A DNA stretch of 64,000 bases from Clostridium sp. (lineage in GTDB: Bacteria > Bacillota > Clostridia > Clostridiales > Clostridiaceae). Location: NCBI GenBank assembly GCA_031292145.1, contig JARLHR010000204.1, positions 1 to 64,000 of the forward strand. Direction: 5' to 3'. Numbering within the stretch: position 1 is the first letter of the stretch; every line of letters begins with the position of its first letter. Both the position numbers and the translations under genes were made by a program. The notes under the pieces are model-generated. The model did not search any database. It worked only from the letters and a program-made list of their open reading frames with translations, and was not told where the DNA came from. Shown here one piece after another: positions 1-7,297 of this stretch.

Positions 1-50
1 TATAATTTTTAATGTATGATTTATTTAGTAGCATAAGTTAATTATACAAT

Positions 51-82
51 GAATGTGAGTTCTTCGGAATTCACATTTTTTT
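51..82 (+). terminator. Intrinsic terminator of a gene left of the window
   Basis: An 11-bp stem (AATGTGAGTTC / GAATTCACATT) closes on a TTCG tetraloop and is followed by a run of T. It reads on the plus strand, so it ends a transcript entering from outside the window. Confidence 0.85.
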
Positions 83-90
83 ATTTCTAT

Positions 91-138
91 AAAAAATGAG
101 CCGCTACAAAACTAACTATGTTAGTTTTGCAACAGCCC
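91..138 (-). terminator. Terminator of the methyltransferase gene
   Basis: CAAAACTAAC / GTTAGTTTTG form a 10-bp stem inside a weaker outer GCC/GGC pairing. On the minus strand the hairpin is followed by ATTTTTT. It lies just past the stop codon of the minus-strand methyltransferase gene. Confidence 0.7.
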
Positions 139-147
139 CTTATTAGT

Positions 148-801
148 TTATATTAGCCTTGCTTCAACATAGTAATGCTTACTATTCTGTTTTTTTCCAT
201 CAAAATAACAATCATCAATATGTCTAATCCGTTTTATTGTAAAGTTCTTAAAAAGCCTCTCAATATCATTTAAATCCACAAAGTAATGTGGAACATCCTT
301 CTCAGCCCCATCTGTTTTTATAACAGTATTATTATCGATATGTTCAAATTTGGGTTCTGAAAATGACCATGTCTCTTTTGAACATAACGTAAAATAAATA
401 CATCCATTTGGTTTTAATACTCTTTCAATTTCAGTTAATATTTTTATGAACCCCTCTGTATCTGTATGAGAAATTACATGATATGCCCAGATACAATCAA
501 ACGCATTATCTTGAAAAGGTAATTTATTCATATCACATACTCTTGTTAAAATATCTACGTTTTCTCTTATCTGCCATTCTTTTAGATAATTTACACCATA
601 ATCTGATAAATCTACAGCTGTAACCTCAAATCCATTCTTTGCAAATAATATTGAGTGTCTACCTAAGCCACACCCCAAATCAAGTATTGATTTTCTACCT
701 TCCTCCTGCCACTTATACATATAATAATAACTTTCTTCGCAAGGAGTTGTCCATATAGATTTATTTGCTATTTCCCAATCCCATTCTTTTGACTCTACCA
801 T
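148..801 (-). CDS. Class I SAM-dependent methyltransferase
   Basis: Predicted cytosolic methyltransferase of about 217 residues with a Rossmann fold of the Methyltransf_11/UbiE type. Motif I is visible as ILDLGCGLGRH, followed by the acidic ribose-binding loop TAVDLS and the post-motif FDCIWAYHVISH, then VLKPNGCIYF. I place the start at the ATG at 801, which has GGAGG five bases upstream; a TTG four codons earlier overlaps that ribosome binding site. The substrate cannot be told from sequence. It stands alone, with a terminator behind it and a small membrane protein gene ahead of it on the same strand. Confidence 0.85.
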   Translation of the reverse strand: MVESKEWDWEIANKSIWTTPCEESYYYMYKWQEEGRKSILDLGCGLGRHSILFAKNGFEVTAVDLSDYGVNYLKEWQIRENVDILTRVCDMNKLPFQDNAFDCIWAYHVISHTDTEGFIKILTEIERVLKPNGCIYFTLCSKETWSFSEPKFEHIDNNTVIKTDGAEKDVPHYFVDLNDIERLFKNFTIKRIRHIDDCYFDGKKQNSKHYYVEARLI

Positions 802-841
802 AAAATCCTCCAATTATAACATATCCTTAACTCTAATACTG

Positions 842-1039
842 TTAATACCAAGAGCAGCTCTTCGCCCCATCAATGAATCCATCTATAACCCCTTTTAAAA
901 CATTCGGAACTACATAAATTAAACATATAATAATCACAAATATCCCTATCTTCTTAAGTATCTTATTTTGTTTTTTAGACGCATATGTAATAAGAATAAT
1001 TCCTAAAACAATACCTATTAAAGTAATAATATCAAGCAT
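842..1039 (-). CDS. Small two-helix membrane protein
   Basis: 65-residue protein of unknown function with two hydrophobic segments (about residues 3-20 and 31-50) separated by a short basic turn (SKKQNKILKK). The start is supported by GGAGGGTG about 7 bases upstream of the ATG. It lies 40 bases upstream of the methyltransferase gene on the same strand and may be cotranscribed. I do not recognise the family. Confidence 0.6.
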   Translation of the reverse strand: MLDIITLIGIVLGIILITYASKKQNKILKKIGIFVIIICLIYVVPNVLKGVIDGFIDGAKSCSWY

Positions 1040-1512
1040 ACAACACCCTCCATAAAAATCATTTACCTTTATTTTTCAATTTAATGCTATTATATCACAT
1101 TATGTAAATATATTACTATCAAATAGTTTTTTTATGATTAAAAGTGAACTTGTGACATTAATATAATCCTCTTAATTATAAATTCATCTATCTTGAAAGG
1201 AGGTTTAAAACCCTCGGGTACTTATATCGAATTATCAATGGAGATCATTCCGCCCTCGATCCGCTTTGCTATGATACTATATCTACTATGCCAAATAGTA
1301 ATTTGAATAATTATTTAATTTTTGAACATAATAATATTGAATTAATAACTATGCTCATTCTTTATAAAAAACTTTTAGTTTTTTGCCCCTTTATTGGGGC
1401 TTTTTTGCTGGTTTATATAGGTATAAGAATCCATCAACCTTGAGCATTTAATATCATTTAATGTATATATTTTCAACAAAGCTAAACAAAACATTAGAGA
1501 GAGGTATACTGA
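1040..1512 (+). other. Intergenic stretch with a terminated short reading frame lacking a start
   Basis: From about 1195 to 1435 one plus-strand frame stays open (it contains YLYRIINGDHSALDP and NNYLIFEHNNIEL) but has no convincing start codon behind the AGGAGG at 1199. It runs into a GCCCC-TTTATT-GGGGC hairpin with a T tail (1384-1406). This looks like a gene remnant or a short leader RNA; I cannot name it. Confidence 0.3.
1384..1407 (+). terminator. Intrinsic terminator
   Basis: GCCCC / GGGGC stem with a TTTATT loop followed by six T. It precedes the gene at 1513 and closes the unidentified upstream unit. Confidence 0.75.
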
Positions 1513-1848
1513 ATGAAACTAAAAATATTTTTAATAATTCTTTTAATCTCTGCAATATCCTTTACAGAAACATCAAGCGCAATTTTTGATTCAAATACAT
1601 ATTTGCAGTCAAATACCTATAGAGAAGGAGTATACGATATTACAAGTTTGCCCCAAGTTAAGGCCACAGCTATGCTTACAACCCCAAACACCATTGCAAG
1701 TTTAATAATAATTGATCCAAATGGTAATGAAGTTTTTTATAAAAAATTTGATACTGCAAATGAATCTATAAATTTAGGCACTATCTTAGACGATGATAGA
1801 ATAGCAATAATTGGTAAAGGTGAAATAGCTATTACAATTAATCAATAG
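1513..1848 (+). CDS. Small secreted protein
   Basis: 111-residue protein with an N-terminal signal peptide: basic start, hydrophobic core to about residue 18, and a likely signal-peptidase I site after TSSA near residue 23. The mature part is short and beta-rich (TAMLTTPNTIASLIIIDPNGNEVFYKKF), suggesting a small extracellular beta-sandwich. AGAGAGG lies upstream of the ATG. There is no cysteine and no anchor. The function is unknown. Confidence 0.6.
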   Translation: MKLKIFLIILLISAISFTETSSAIFDSNTYLQSNTYREGVYDITSLPQVKATAMLTTPNTIASLIIIDPNGNEVFYKKFDTANESINLGTILDDDRIAIIGKGEIAITINQ

Positions 1849-1910
1849 AGATATTAATAGTTGGATGTAGATCTGCATCCGTGTTTAGAATTGCGTAGTA
1901 CTTTAAATAT

Positions 1911-1954
1911 AAAAAAACACCTCAAATTCAATTTTTCTTTGAATAATGCGGTAC
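1911..1954 (-). terminator. Terminator of the HEPN-protein gene
   Basis: On the minus strand, CCGCATTATTCAA pairs imperfectly with TTGAATTTGAGG and is followed by GTGTTTTTTTA, 23 bases past the stop codon of the HEPN gene. Nearly the same hairpin recurs at 31731-31772. Confidence 0.65.
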
Positions 1955-1976
1955 TTATAATAAAATTTAGAATAAC

Positions 1977-2831
1977 TTATTTATCCGTTGAATTTTTCTG
2001 TTTTAAACGTCGCGTAATCATATTTCTGGCTATTTTACAACATAATGCTAGTTGCTCATCAGTTATATTCTTTTTGCTACTCCCATGTGCAGCAATTTTA
2101 TTTCTATCATTTACAATCTTGCCTATTTGATTAATATACTCATGCAAGCTTAAATCACATATTGCCAATTTAATTTTTTCCTTAAGCTCAATATAACCTA
2201 ACTTATGTACATCAGAACACAAGCTTTTTACATTTTCAATGTTTAATTCATCATTATTAAGTGATTCTTTTAATTCTTCTAATAGATCGTCATATTTTTT
2301 TTGAGTTTTCTTAAGTCTTTCCTCTTTTCCTTTTTCCAAATATTCATTAGCTATAACTTCAATGCTTTTAAAGAAATTAAGAAAGGCCTCATTATTCCAT
2401 TGATAAACTTCAATTCCCTTAATATAGCTTTCGTAGGCTATTCTTGTTATTTTATCTGAACACTCTATTTGTTTTAAATGTTCTTCTAATCCATTATAAT
2501 TTTCATCTGTAAAGTTACTATATACATTTATAGTAGCATTCCACTCTTCAGATGCAACTCTTGTAAATGCAAAAGGAAAATTAGAACTTTTTGCACGAGC
2601 TTCGCAAAAATCAAAATTGAATCTCTCATTTAAATTGAATTCCATTCCACTTAGGATATTTTTTAATTTTTCATCAGAAACCTCACGAGCTTCTTCTAAT
2701 GAATTTGCACATACTTTCCCTTGTGCATAACTTTTATTCTCACTTTCCCAAAAGTCAAATTCATTAATTCGTATACGATTATAGAATTTTGTGTAAGAAT
2801 GCACATTATATTTTATTAACCATGTTTTCAT
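1977..2831 (-). CDS. HEPN-domain (ApeA-like) protein
   Basis: About 284 residues. The C-terminal third is helical and carries RNKIAAH (R243 to H249), matching the R-X4-6-H motif of HEPN ribonuclease-like domains, after a lysine-rich coiled coil (about residues 160-185). The N-terminal half is not recognisable. ATG at 2831 is chosen because GGTGG lies five bases upstream; a GTG three codons earlier is poorer. HEPN proteins act as RNases in toxin-antitoxin and antiphage systems, but no nucleotidyltransferase antitoxin gene is adjacent, so a defence role is only inference. Confidence 0.6.
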   Translation of the reverse strand: MKTWLIKYNVHSYTKFYNRIRINEFDFWESENKSYAQGKVCANSLEEAREVSDEKLKNILSGMEFNLNERFNFDFCEARAKSSNFPFAFTRVASEEWNATINVYSNFTDENYNGLEEHLKQIECSDKITRIAYESYIKGIEVYQWNNEAFLNFFKSIEVIANEYLEKGKEERLKKTQKKYDDLLEELKESLNNDELNIENVKSLCSDVHKLGYIELKEKIKLAICDLSLHEYINQIGKIVNDRNKIAAHGSSKKNITDEQLALCCKIARNMITRRLKQKNSTDK

Positions 2832-3135
2832 TATATCCACCCCATTACAATCTTAGTTATTATTGATCTTATAGAAAGTATTATAACATACCTTTCCAGT
2901 GCCACATTATTCAATTTTCAAAGAACATTATTTTCATTAATTGCTGCGCACTTGCTACATATGGTTCATTTTAATTTAAATCTGCCCCAATTCTGACACA
3001 TTAACACATTATAATAAACGTATAAAATTGATAATAATCTTCATATTACCCCTATGTATGCTGCTTTTTCTTGATGCTAGGATGAGTTTAAGTCATACAT
3101 AATTGAAGGAGATCTCGAACAAGTGTCTAATATTA

Positions 3136-3522
3136 TTATATTACTTCATATCTTTCTTTAATCAGTGAATCTATAGCATTATCTATATCCTTATTTTTAA
3201 CAAGTATGTAATCTGTATCATAGGTGGAGATAGCAAATATACTTATTCCTTTTTTTGCTAATATTGTACTAATTGAAGCAAGAATTCCTATTAGAGAAAA
3301 ATCTAACGGACCTTCAATTTTTAAAGCTCTCCAGTTCTTTTCGCATTTTATATCATTAGGAATATTATCTTCGAAGCATACGATTGATAATTCATCTGAT
3401 GTTTTTGTTATAGAAAAAAAATCACTATTTTTTGCCCATTCAGGAATCAATTCAGTTTTATTTAATCTGCAAACTCCATATTTTTCTTTTAATAATTTCA
3501 TTGTTAATATTTTTTCTACCAT
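3136..3522 (-). CDS. ACT-domain protein under riboswitch control
   Basis: 128-residue protein made of two small alpha/beta modules. The second (about residues 65-128) has the ACT_7-type pattern GPLDFSLIGILASIS...ISIFAISTYDTDYILVK. Such proteins are thought to bind amino acids and resemble the CASTOR-like ACT family; no enzymatic domain is attached. AAAGGA lies upstream of the ATG at a rather long spacing of 12-13 bases. A ykkC-class riboswitch with its terminator lies about 70 bases ahead, so expression is probably ligand dependent. Confidence 0.75.
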   Translation of the reverse strand: MVEKILTMKLLKEKYGVCRLNKTELIPEWAKNSDFFSITKTSDELSIVCFEDNIPNDIKCEKNWRALKIEGPLDFSLIGILASISTILAKKGISIFAISTYDTDYILVKNKDIDNAIDSLIKERYEVI

Positions 3523-3596
3523 CTTTTATTTTCATCCTTTCTTTTTATAAGTAATACACTAACCATTTTTTTACATAATTCTAAAATGAGTAAAAA

Positions 3597-3723
3597 TAAA
3601 AAAAGCCTATAGAAATATTATCAAAATATCTCCCAGGCTTTTATCCTTCCGTGTACACAGTAAGCTGTGCGTTTTCTCTCGGACCTGCCAATTATAAATT
3701 GCGGAACCCTAGAAAACTAAACT
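3597..3723 (-). promoter_or_regulatory. ykkC-class riboswitch (guanidine-I or related subtype) with terminator platform
   Basis: Read on the minus strand, the RNA has the ykkC consensus blocks in order: CTAGGGTTCCGC, GGTCCGAGAGAAAAC, ACGGAAGGATAAAAGCC and TGGGAGA. The last block doubles as the 5' arm of an intrinsic terminator (AAGCCT ... AGGCTT, then TTTTTTT), the usual ON-switch layout in which ligand binding blocks termination. ykkC subtypes sense guanidine, ppGpp or PRPP, and I cannot assign the subtype by eye. It precedes the ACT-domain gene rather than a guanidine exporter or carboxylase. Confidence 0.8.
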
Positions 3724-3845
3724 ATATATTTTTTGATTTATAAGATAAAATATATATGAATTTTAGCATAGCCAAATAGTTAAATCAACACAATATTATT
3801 TCTTCTACCAATGAAAAACCACCTTCTAGTTAATCATTTATATCT

Positions 3846-4898
3846 TTACAAGATTTTTTTATATTCTTTAGAAGGTATACGAACTTCAATTCCAGTATCC
3901 TCAATCTTATAATTTGTACCTTCAATAGGATTTTTACCCGAAGTTAAATTCATCCCTACTGTGTAAAGAGCATCTGCAAGAGCACGAGGTTCATGACCAA
4001 CAGTACCAGTCATAAATCCCTTATCAATTAAATCTATAGCTTCTTGTGTTCTATCAATTCCAACAACAATGATATTTTTTGATTTATCCCCCTGGTTATA
4101 GCCATATGTTTGTAATGCTTTAATAGCACCTATTGCCATAGCGTCATTATTTGAAATTATTGCTTCAATATTACCATTATACTTAAGAAATAATGAATTT
4201 ACAGCCTCTTTAGCTAATTCCTCATCAAAATTAGCATTCACGAGTGCAAGTTCCTCTGTTCTGATTCCTGCATTATTAATTGTTGAAATAGCATTTTTTG
4301 TTCTTGTAACTGCTATTGGCATATTATTTGAAGCTTGTAACATAATGTATTGTAATACATTATCATTATTTTTATCTAAACTTGATTTATCAGCATTCCA
4401 TGCGTCAACAATTATCTTTCCCTCTAAAATTCCTGATTCTTTCTCATCTCTTGATACAACGAAAGCTTTATTATACGTTTTAATAATATCTATTGTATCA
4501 GGTTGCACGGAACTAAAAAAAATTACTGGGATTTCATTTTGTTTTGCTTTATCAATAATGTTTCTTACTGAATCCACTTCCTTATTCACTAAATTGGCCA
4601 ATAACAAATCTATATTGTTACCTTGTATTAAGTTGTTAATAGTAGTTTCTTGTGTAGCTTGATTATCATTAGCGTCATAAAATGTAAATTGGACTTTATC
4701 CATATTTTCTCTTTGAATATCTTCTAAAGATTTTTGAATTGAGGATAGATATGGATTATTAACGTTAGAAAGTAATACACCTACTCTAATTGGTCTTCTC
4801 ATAGTAAGAGTCGAACTGGTGGACCTGTCTCCTATTGATGCATATGTCATTATAACTAAAAGTATAACAAGAGTGGTTATTCTTTTGAAAATCCCCAT
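3846..4898 (-). CDS. Orphan galactose/methylgalactoside-binding protein (MglB-like)
   Basis: 350-residue periplasmic-binding-protein type I (LacI/RbsB fold). After a hydrophobic N-terminal segment (about 6-22) without lipobox cysteine, the fold starts at RPIRVGVLLSNVNNPYLSS. The sugar-contacting ISNNDAMAIGAI and VVGIDRTQEAIDLI are present, as is a lobe-closing DANDNQATQE. GGAGG lies 6 bases from the ATG. No ABC ATPase or permease gene is near, so it may feed a distant Mgl system or act as a sugar sensor for a kinase. A close paralogue lies at 13742-14797. Confidence 0.85.
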   Translation of the reverse strand: MGIFKRITTLVILLVIMTYASIGDRSTSSTLTMRRPIRVGVLLSNVNNPYLSSIQKSLEDIQRENMDKVQFTFYDANDNQATQETTINNLIQGNNIDLLLANLVNKEVDSVRNIIDKAKQNEIPVIFFSSVQPDTIDIIKTYNKAFVVSRDEKESGILEGKIIVDAWNADKSSLDKNNDNVLQYIMLQASNNMPIAVTRTKNAISTINNAGIRTEELALVNANFDEELAKEAVNSLFLKYNGNIEAIISNNDAMAIGAIKALQTYGYNQGDKSKNIIVVGIDRTQEAIDLIDKGFMTGTVGHEPRALADALYTVGMNLTSGKNPIEGTNYKIEDTGIEVRIPSKEYKKIL

Positions 4899-5189
4899 TG
4901 TAATCCTCCAAATAATTATCTTAATTATAGTTTACATTTCTATTATGTACATCTATAAAAAAAATATGATAATAACAATGGCAAGCAAAAAAAAACGAAA
5001 CGATTATATAACTTTTCTCAAAACCTAATTTTTCTTTGTTACTCATCCCTGCTTACTGCCATATAATCTATTTTCTAATCCTCTGCTGATCCTTAACGAA
5101 TTGTTTTTTTCTCAATTTTCAATATATCCTATCAGCAATTATATATTTATATTTCTTATCATTCTTATAATTCTTATCATTCTTGTTAG

Positions 5190-5251
5190 TGGTTAGGTGT
5201 TGGTTGGGTGATGGTGACCCCTTGGTTACTTTCTGGTTAACAGCATGGTTA
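5190..5251. repeat. Helically phased TGGTTA direct repeats
   Basis: Six TGGTTA-like hexamers start at 5190, 5201, 5212, 5223, 5234 and 5246, that is spacings of 11, 11, 11, 11 and 12 bp. Two further GGTTA copies follow at 5312 and 5325. The array lies in the 573-bp gap upstream of the minus-strand MglB-like gene; the rest of the gap is plain AT-rich DNA. One-turn spacing suggests a regulator binding one helix face, but no protein is assigned. Confidence 0.6.
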
Positions 5252-5471
5252 CCATCTGCATTTTTATATTGGCAAAGTTCCAAATTTACTATTGTTATAT
5301 AATTTCTGTGTTGGTTAATTCACAGGTTAAAAAATGTCTTTTTTGTATATGTTAAGTGTTTTAATTCAGTTTATTTTTCAAAAATCACGTTAACGGATAT
5401 TTATCTAATTATTCGATTTTAAGTTAGGACGTAAGATAACAAATTCTGTATGATCCTTATATTAATACTTA

Positions 5472-6035
5472 TTATTTAGGATTAGCGGTACTCATGGTAC
5501 TATATGTTTTAAATAATGTACCAACTTTATCCTTTAGATCATAGTACCCTGGATACATCATAATTGTTGGTTTAACCTCAAGGGCATTTGGTGTTCCATT
5601 TTCCAGACAGTCTTCATTCGCATATACTGCAACAATTTCTCCAATAAACATCGTAAAATCAAATATAGGAATTGTCTGTATTACCTTACAAAGATAATTT
5701 ACAGGACATTCTTTTATCATTGGTGCATTTCCTGCATCATCATAAAACGAATCAAAAACATTCGATTTATCTTCTTTATTACCAGAGACGCACCCACAAA
5801 GATCAGTCTTATAAATAGATTCAGATGATGGTATGTTTACACTAAAGAATCCATTTTCCACTACGCCTGAAGTTGTATAGTGGGAATTTTTCAATGAAAT
5901 ATACAATACAGGCTTCTCACTTACAACACCATATGCACCTATTGTGGCATAGTTTGGTTTTCCATTAACCATGGCCCCTGCTAAAACTGTAATAAATGGT
6001 CCAAAAGGGATATTTGCTATTTTCTTCTTTATCAT
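5472..6035 (-). CDS. Flavin reductase-like protein
   Basis: About 187 residues of the flavin reductase like (FMN-binding split barrel) family. Typical signs are IPFGPFITVLAGAMVNGKPN, KPVLYISLKNSHYT and VENGFFSVNIP. These proteins bind FMN and either reduce flavin with NAD(P)H or act as flavoproteins. The ATG at 6035 has GGAG seven bases upstream and is preferred over an upstream TTG in frame. It is monocistronic, between two AT-rich gaps. Confidence 0.85.
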   Translation of the reverse strand: MIKKKIANIPFGPFITVLAGAMVNGKPNYATIGAYGVVSEKPVLYISLKNSHYTTSGVVENGFFSVNIPSSESIYKTDLCGCVSGNKEDKSNVFDSFYDDAGNAPMIKECPVNYLCKVIQTIPIFDFTMFIGEIVAVYANEDCLENGTPNALEVKPTIMMYPGYYDLKDKVGTLFKTYSTMSTANPK

Positions 6036-6171
6036 ATTCTTTCTCCAATTCAATTATTTATTTGTTGCAACAATATTAATTATATGGATAAATTGAAAAA
6101 AATATAGACTGTTTCTTTTCTATGAGTTATTATATAGATAGATTACGCCCAAAAGTATTTTACATATTACT

Positions 6172-6222
6172 CAACAAATTAAAATGCCGCACCACTCTGA
6201 ATAGTACGGCTTTTTATAATTT
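6172..6222 (+). terminator. Possible hairpin terminator
   Basis: GCCG and CGGC flank a 17-base loop, then TTTTTATAATTTT follows. The stem is short, so function is uncertain. The surrounding 6054-6318 gap shows no reading frame of interest. Confidence 0.3.
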
Positions 6223-6318
6223 TAGGGTTTCGTTATTGCTTTTCTTTTATCTATATTTACAATTGCATCTCTATTTTCTTCCGTAATTCTTAATTTCTTT
6301 GTCTAACGTGTAGAAAAT

Positions 6319-6732
6319 TTAAACATCTTGTATTTTGATACCCACCCAATACTCCACATTATCGTAATTTCTATTCTCGTTATTGCCAGCTTTCAATGTG
6401 CCATTAAATCCTATTTGCCCATTTCTTTTATAAAAATTAAATATAAATATTCCATGTACACAAGGGCATTCATCAGATAAATAACTATCCCATGACGGCC
6501 TCCATGTTCCTGTTAAAGTTGATGTATTGGGATCATAATAACCAATAAGATAAGCATAATCTCCATAAACTACATTGGTATCTACTTTTGTTAATTTCAT
6601 GGTGATTCTTGTAACATCAGATATAGCTTTAGCCACGTTGCATGAATACTGTCCTGAAATTTCCGTGAATTCTATCTTATCCGATGAATCTTTAGTTTTT
6701 TCTATTTCTTGTATATCATAAGGATATTGCAT
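6319..6732 (-). CDS. Uncharacterised beta-rich protein
   Basis: 137 residues, acidic, no signal peptide and no membrane segment. Alternating polar/hydrophobic strands (DYAYLIGYYDPNTSTLTGTWRP, split here from HGIFIFNFYKR) suggest a small beta barrel. Two cysteines (ECPC) sit in the middle. AAAGGAAG precedes the ATG. It lies between the hydrogenase operon and the flavin reductase gene on the same strand, but 112 bases past the hydrogenase protease gene. I do not recognise a family. Confidence 0.55.
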   Translation of the reverse strand: MQYPYDIQEIEKTKDSSDKIEFTEISGQYSCNVAKAISDVTRITMKLTKVDTNVVYGDYAYLIGYYDPNTSTLTGTWRPSWDSYLSDECPCVHGIFIFNFYKRNGQIGFNGTLKAGNNENRNYDNVEYWVGIKIQDV

Positions 6733-6844
6733 TATTATCTTCCTTTGACATTTCTTATTCTAATTGATATTATATGTGGCAAAATTCGATAAAGTTATTC
6801 TTTTCTGATGATTTTTACTTATGTAAAATCTTATACTTCACTAT

Positions 6845-7297
6845 TCAATTTTCATATAAAAATATTTTTTCCATATCATTTAATATTTCCTTGGAAATAT
6901 TGTCCGACCTATTTTGTAATGCACAACTTAACCCCAATCCAAACCCAACTTCTTCGACTTCAATTCCATAAATTTTTCCTTTAATATTGGGATAATAAAG
7001 CTTTATTAAATCTAAAAAACTATAGCTATGTTGAAAACCTTCTTTTTTATTTGACACAAAATCCTCTAGCGAAATATAAGTGATTTCACCTGGAGCTTTT
7101 TCATAGCATGCTGCATCTATGACAAATATATAATCCTCTTCTTTTATTTTTGAAATGCAATATTGCGCATCAGTTTCTCCCAAAATAACTTCAATGTTTT
7201 TTTCTGAAAGTTCTTTTTCTATTTTCCTTGCCACTTCAATTGCCACACCATCATCTTTCATAAGTACATTTCCTAAAGCAATAACCTTTATACTCAT
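6845..7297 (-). CDS. hyaD: NiFe hydrogenase maturation protease
   Basis: 150-residue endopeptidase of the HyaD/HybD (M52) family that clips the C-terminal tail of the large subunit after nickel insertion. The N-terminal IALGNVLMKDDGVAIEVARK holds the conserved metal-binding acidic residue, and FVIDAACYEKAPGEI the second one. Its ATG overlaps the stop codon of the large-subunit gene by 4 bases, indicating translational coupling. The large subunit still carries a 16-residue tail for it to remove. Confidence 0.9.
   Translation of the reverse strand: MSIKVIALGNVLMKDDGVAIEVARKIEKELSEKNIEVILGETDAQYCISKIKEEDYIFVIDAACYEKAPGEITYISLEDFVSNKKEGFQHSYSFLDLIKLYYPNIKGKIYGIEVEEVGFGLGLSCALQNRSDNISKEILNDMEKIFLYEN

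Noticed and set aside
2841-3135. Search for an antitoxin gene next to the HEPN gene
   Set aside because: No open frame of useful length or ribosome binding site was found on either strand in this gap.
4345-4662. 105-codon plus-strand frame opposite the sugar-binding protein gene
   Set aside because: A complement-strand shadow of a conserved protein.
5190-5251. Possible CRISPR array
   Set aside because: The repeated unit is only 6 bp with 5-bp spacers, far from any CRISPR layout, and there are no cas genes.
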